Assembly (NCBI RefSeq): GCF_028200735.1
Contig: NZ_JAQKPV010000003.1
Location: forward strand, 124,001-188,000
Reading direction: 5' to 3'
DNA from: Streptomyces sp. ACA25
GTDB lineage: Bacteria > Actinomycetota > Actinomycetes > Streptomycetales > Streptomycetaceae
DNA length: 64,000 nt
Shown here: positions 60,865 through 64,000 of the stretch, in pieces
Layout of the letters: each line of letters begins with the position of its first letter
Position numbering within the stretch: the stretch's first letter is position 1
The notes under the pieces: model-generated
Told to the model about the DNA's origin: nothing
What the model saw: the letters and a program-made list of their open reading frames with translations, nothing else
Databases searched by the model: none
Program-made: the position numbers and the translations under genes

Positions 60865-61905
60865 ATGCGACGCACACTCATCGACGCGGCTGTACTGGAG
60901 AAGCTCCTGTCCGCAGCGCTGGCAGCACCCTCCATCCACAACACCCAGCCGTGGCGCTGCCGGCTGGACCCGGAGACCGCCACCCTGGAGATCCACGCGG
61001 CCACCGACCGCGGCCTGCGGCACACCGACCCGATGGCGCGGGCGCTGCACATCTCCGTGGGAGCCGCCGTGTTCAACCTGCGCGTGGCCGTCGCTCACTT
61101 CGGCTGGGAGCCGGTCGTCCGGCTGCTGCCCCGCCCGGACGACCCGCAGGTCCTGGCCTCGGTCCGGCTGGGGGGCACCTCGGGAGGAGGCGTCCGGAAG
61201 TACCAGGACCTCTATGACGTGCTGTGGCAGCGTCACAGCAGCCGGTTCCCGTTCTCCCCGCAGCCCCTGCCGCCCCAGGTGCGGGCCGAGCTGACCGAGG
61301 CGGCGCACGCGGAGGGCGCCCGGCTGACCCTGCCCGGCCACGCCGAACGCACCAGGCTGCTGCAACTGACCGCCGCGGCGGAGCAGCGCAACTCGCACGA
61401 CCCGGGTAAGCGCGCGGAGCACCAGGCCTGGGTCCGGGACAACGGAACCGACGGCATCCCCCGGGCGGCTCTCGGCCCCCGGGACGCCAGTGGCCGTCTT
61501 CCCACCCGCGACTTCACCGGCCTGCGGGCCGCGGGCCGGGACCAGCTGGCCGTGTTCGAGAGCGACCCGGTCATCGCCGTGCTCGCCACCGGCCACGACA
61601 CCCGCGCCGACTGGCTGCGGGCCGGGCAGGCACTGGAACACGTCCTGCTGGCGGCCACCGCACACTCGGTGCGGGCCTCATTGCTCTTCCAGGCCACCGA
61701 GTGGACCGACCTCCGGCCCGCTCTGGCGGGCTCCGGCGAGACCTCGCGGCACGTGCACACCCTGATCCGGCTCGGGTACGGACCGGTGGGGCCCGCCACC
61801 CCGCGCCGCTCGGCCGGGGACGTGCTGACGGACGGCACCGCGCACACCGAGTTCGCCGCGAAGCAAGAGGTGCGGGAGCTGCGGGCGGCCCGGAACCGCG
61901 GCTGA
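60865..61905 (+). CDS. Acg-like nitroreductase-family protein
   Basis: A 346-aa protein of the Acg/Rv2032 group: a duplicated nitroreductase fold with a partly lost FMN site. Segments include LSAALAAPSIHNTQPWRCRL (N-terminal nitroreductase motif), TDPMARALHISVGAAVFNLRVAVAHFGW, and a second-half RAGQALEHVLLAATAHSVRASLLFQATEW. The mycobacterial homologue is strongly DosR-induced and sequesters flavin. It is located between the DosR-like regulator and the DosS-like kinase, with a candidate box upstream. Confidence 0.9.
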   Translation: MRRTLIDAAVLEKLLSAALAAPSIHNTQPWRCRLDPETATLEIHAATDRGLRHTDPMARALHISVGAAVFNLRVAVAHFGWEPVVRLLPRPDDPQVLASVRLGGTSGGGVRKYQDLYDVLWQRHSSRFPFSPQPLPPQVRAELTEAAHAEGARLTLPGHAERTRLLQLTAAAEQRNSHDPGKRAEHQAWVRDNGTDGIPRAALGPRDASGRLPTRDFTGLRAAGRDQLAVFESDPVIAVLATGHDTRADWLRAGQALEHVLLAATAHSVRASLLFQATEWTDLRPALAGSGETSRHVHTLIRLGYGPVGPATPRRSAGDVLTDGTAHTEFAAKQEVRELRAARNRG

Positions 61906-63621
61906 TCAGGCGGCGCTCAGCTGCACCTTCCACACCAGCCTGGTGCCGCCCGCCGACGGCCGCTCGATCGTCAGACTGCCGCCGAGCTTCTCCGCCCGTT
62001 CCTCCAGGTTGCGCAGCCCGCTGCGCCGGCCGCCCTCCGGGATGCCCACCCCGTCGTCGGTGACGGTCAGGGTGAGGGTGCCCGACGCGACCACGAGTGC
62101 GACCTCGGCCGTACGTGCCTGGGCGTGCCGGGCGGTGTTCGACAGGGCCTCGCCCAGAACCGCGACGACGTGGTCCGCGACCGTGGCCGGCACATCCGTG
62201 TCGATGAGCCCTTCCATCCGCAGGACGGGGGTGAAACCGAGCGAGCGCATGGCCTGCTCGATGGCCTTGAAGGTACGGACCCGCAGTCCCTGGGTGGCCG
62301 GACCGGCGTCATGGGCGCGCAGCCCGAAGATCGTCGACCGGATGATCTTGATGGTCTCGTCGAGGTCGTCCACGGCCCGCACCAGGCGCTCGCTCGCCTG
62401 CGGATGCTGGACGAAGCGCACTGTGCTCTGCAGCGTCATGCCCGTGGCGAACAGCCGCTGGATGGCCAGGTCGTGCAGGTCACGGGCAATGCGGTCCCGG
62501 TCCTCCAGCAACGCCATCTGCTCAGCGGCGCGCCGCCGCTCGGCGACCTCCAGGGCGAGCGCGGCCTGACCGGCGAAGGCCAACAGGGCTGCCGTCTCCA
62601 GCTCGGTGAAGGGCGCGCCTTCCGCGCGGGCCAGGAGCAGCACGCCGCGGACCCCGTCGCTGGTTCCCATCGGCACCGCGACCGCCGGCCCCATGCCCGC
62701 CCAGCGCGGCGGTCCGTCGGCGACCCGCGGGTCGTTCGCGATGTTCGTGCTGGTCAGGGGTTCACCGGCGGCGGCGGCGGCGCCGGCGAACGAGCCCTCC
62801 CGGGTCAGCACCAGCCCTCGGTGCAGCTCCGCGTCCGTGCCGGTGGCGAGCACCACCTGCAGGTTGTCCGACCCCTCTGCGGGCAGCGCCAGGACCGCCA
62901 GGTCCGCGGCCAGGATGCGCTGGGGGTGCTCGACGATCTGCTCCAGAACCCGTAGCTCGTCGGCCCCGGACAGCAGGCTGCTGGTGATCTCCGCGTTCGC
63001 CTCCAGCCAGTGCTGCCGCAGGCGGGTCTCCTCGTAGAGCCGGGCGTTCTCGATCGCCACGCCGGCCGCCACCGCGAGGGTGGACAGCACGCTCTCGTCC
63101 TCGCCGTCGAACTCCTGACCGCCACGCTTCTCGGTCAGGTAGATGTTGCCGAACACCTCGTCGCGCACCCGGATGGGCACACCCAGGAACGACTCCATCG
63201 GCGGGTGGTTCACCGGCACGCCCGAGGACGCCGGATGCTCCGAAATCTTGGCCAGGCGCAGCGCCTGCGGGCGCCGGATCAGCTCACCCAGCAGGCCGTG
63301 GCCGGTCGGCAGCGACCCGATGGTGGCGCTCTGCTCGTCGGAGATACCCACCGTGATGAACTGGGAGAGGCCGTTGTCGTCGCCGATCACGCCCAGGGCG
63401 CCGTACTCGGCGTCCACGAGCGCCACCGCGGCTTCCACGATCCGCTTCAGCACCTGCGACAGGTCCAGCTCCTGGCCGACCGACAGCACCGCTTCCAGCA
63501 GGCTGTGCACCCGGTCCCGGGTGCCGCGGGCGGCGTCGATCCGTACCTGCAACTCGTCCAGCAACTGGTCCAGTTCAAGTCTCGGCCTGTGGTCCCCGCC
63601 GTTGCCAGCCGCCATACCCAC
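61906..63621 (-). CDS. DosS/DevS-like GAF sensor histidine kinase (OsdK-type)
   Basis: A 571-aa cytosolic oxygen/redox sensor kinase. GAF1 (about 56-200) contains NHPPMESFLGVPIRVRDEVFGNIYLTEK, with H139 at the likely heme-ligand position of mycobacterial DosS. GAF2 is at about 222-365. The HisKA_3 dimerisation box is DRDRIARDLHDLAIQRLFATGM (His near residue 380), almost as in DosS/DosT. The HATPase core (about 475-570) ends with DDGVGIPEGGRRSGLRNLEERAEKLGG. GTG 63621 has GGAGGG close upstream; ATG 63615 is an alternative. It converges on the nitroreductase gene. Heme binding is inferred, not shown. Confidence 0.92.
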   Translation of the reverse strand: MGMAAGNGGDHRPRLELDQLLDELQVRIDAARGTRDRVHSLLEAVLSVGQELDLSQVLKRIVEAAVALVDAEYGALGVIGDDNGLSQFITVGISDEQSATIGSLPTGHGLLGELIRRPQALRLAKISEHPASSGVPVNHPPMESFLGVPIRVRDEVFGNIYLTEKRGGQEFDGEDESVLSTLAVAAGVAIENARLYEETRLRQHWLEANAEITSSLLSGADELRVLEQIVEHPQRILAADLAVLALPAEGSDNLQVVLATGTDAELHRGLVLTREGSFAGAAAAAGEPLTSTNIANDPRVADGPPRWAGMGPAVAVPMGTSDGVRGVLLLARAEGAPFTELETAALLAFAGQAALALEVAERRRAAEQMALLEDRDRIARDLHDLAIQRLFATGMTLQSTVRFVQHPQASERLVRAVDDLDETIKIIRSTIFGLRAHDAGPATQGLRVRTFKAIEQAMRSLGFTPVLRMEGLIDTDVPATVADHVVAVLGEALSNTARHAQARTAEVALVVASGTLTLTVTDDGVGIPEGGRRSGLRNLEERAEKLGGSLTIERPSAGGTRLVWKVQLSAA

Positions 63622-63802
63622 CGGTCCCTCCGTCGCCCGCCGACCCGCTCGGTCCCCCCGATCGTAGCCCTCACCCTTCCGGCCGCACCCGCCCCGTCCC
63701 CGGGAAGCCCCGGCTCGCCCGGCGGGGCCGCCTCACCGGCGGGCCCCGGCCACCCTCTGTGAAGTGGCGTCTTCTTCCGGCGAGCACCGGAGCCCGCTTC
63801 CC

Positions 63803-63833
63803 GGGCCGCCCGGCGCCCCCTTCCGGGCGGCCC
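63803..63833 (-). terminator. Hairpin after the right-edge dehydrogenase gene
   Basis: Perfect 11-bp inverted repeat GGGCCGCCCGG (63803-63813) / CCGGGCGGCCC (63823-63833) with a 9-nt loop, 29 bp downstream of the stop at 63863 and upstream of the sensor-kinase start. Confidence 0.75.
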
Positions 63834-63862
63834 GCCGCGTCACTGCCGGGCGTCCTGCCGCG

Positions 63863-64000
63863 TCATTGCCCGGCGGGCTCGGCGAACGCGTCGACGCCGG
63901 TGAGCTCGGCGGAGAGCGTCCACAGCCGTGCCGCCTCCCCGGGGTCGGTGGCGTACTTCCGCACCCGGACCCACTGGTCCTCGTCCGTGGCGAACTCGGC
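63863..64000 (-). CDS. Short-chain dehydrogenase, C-terminal end (partial)
   Basis: The last 45 codons of a minus-strand gene that continues beyond the window. The translated tail includes ATDPGEAARLWTLSAELTGV, as found at the C-terminus of retinol-dehydrogenase/protochlorophyllide-reductase-like SDR proteins. The catalytic part lies outside, so the assignment rests on tail similarity only. Confidence 0.6.
   Translation of the reverse strand, partial: AEFATDEDQWVRVRKYATDPGEAARLWTLSAELTGVDAFAEPAGQ

Overview
The window is high-G+C chromosomal DNA with GTG/ATG starts, AGGAG-type ribosome sites, ATGA/GTGA gene overlaps and divergent rsmI/pmt genes. This points to a Streptomyces-like actinomycete; the species cannot be told from the sequence alone. 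No rRNA, tRNA, CRISPR array, insertion sequence or prophage gene was recognised.

Layout. (a) 0.2-5.2 kb: a galactose operon galT-galE-galK (minus strand, ATGA-coupled) flanked by two LuxR-type regulators, one with a degenerate receiver domain. (b) 5.3-15.4 kb: a proline-rich membrane PQQ-propeller protein, then a housekeeping block: Uup-like ABC-F ATPase, ispE, rsmA/ksgA, tatD, a zinc-ribbon protein, rsmI and the divergent protein O-mannosyltransferase. (c) 15.6-23.8 kb: a lipoprotein overlapping a secreted I36-type inhibitor gene, a VanZ-RDD membrane protein, a penicillin-binding protein, and a cobalt/nickel ECF transporter (CbiMN fusion, CbiQ, CbiO). (d) 23.8-33.3 kb: an MMPL transporter, a tricorn-type protease, and a three-gene Baeyer-Villiger monooxygenase/hydrolase/short-chain dehydrogenase operon resembling the mycobacterial mymA operon. 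(e) 33.5-36.5 kb: a sulfane-sulfur (persulfide) module: YgaP-like rhodanese, CstR-type repressor, CstB-like persulfide dioxygenase-rhodanese and a DUF302 protein, with two near-identical palindromic operators. (f) 36.5-42.8 kb: MerR regulator, GNAT, exonuclease III, LLM oxidoreductase, then a lower-G+C patch holding a frameshifted exported-protein gene, a methyltransferase and a gene remnant, then a small cysteine-rich metal-binding protein.

(g) 42.9-63.6 kb is a hypoxia/dormancy-type island: ppdK, alcohol dehydrogenase, universal stress protein, DoxX protein, an internally deleted ECF sigma factor with a membrane partner, DUF3311 protein, sodium:solute symporter with an intact paralogous sigma factor, CstA transporter with a tiny CC-ending protein and an ArsA-like ATPase, a GNAT/acyl-CoA-synthetase fusion, CBS-BON protein, cyclic-nucleotide-binding protein, a DosR-like response regulator, an Acg-like nitroreductase and a DosS-like GAF histidine kinase. 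A recurring palindrome, GGGNC-N5-GNCCC usually centred on AACG, lies upstream of several of these genes including the regulator itself, and suggests one regulon. The right edge cuts into a short-chain dehydrogenase gene.

Starts were chosen from ribosome sites and family start points and often differ from the longest reading frame. Functional calls rest on motifs read by eye, without database searches.
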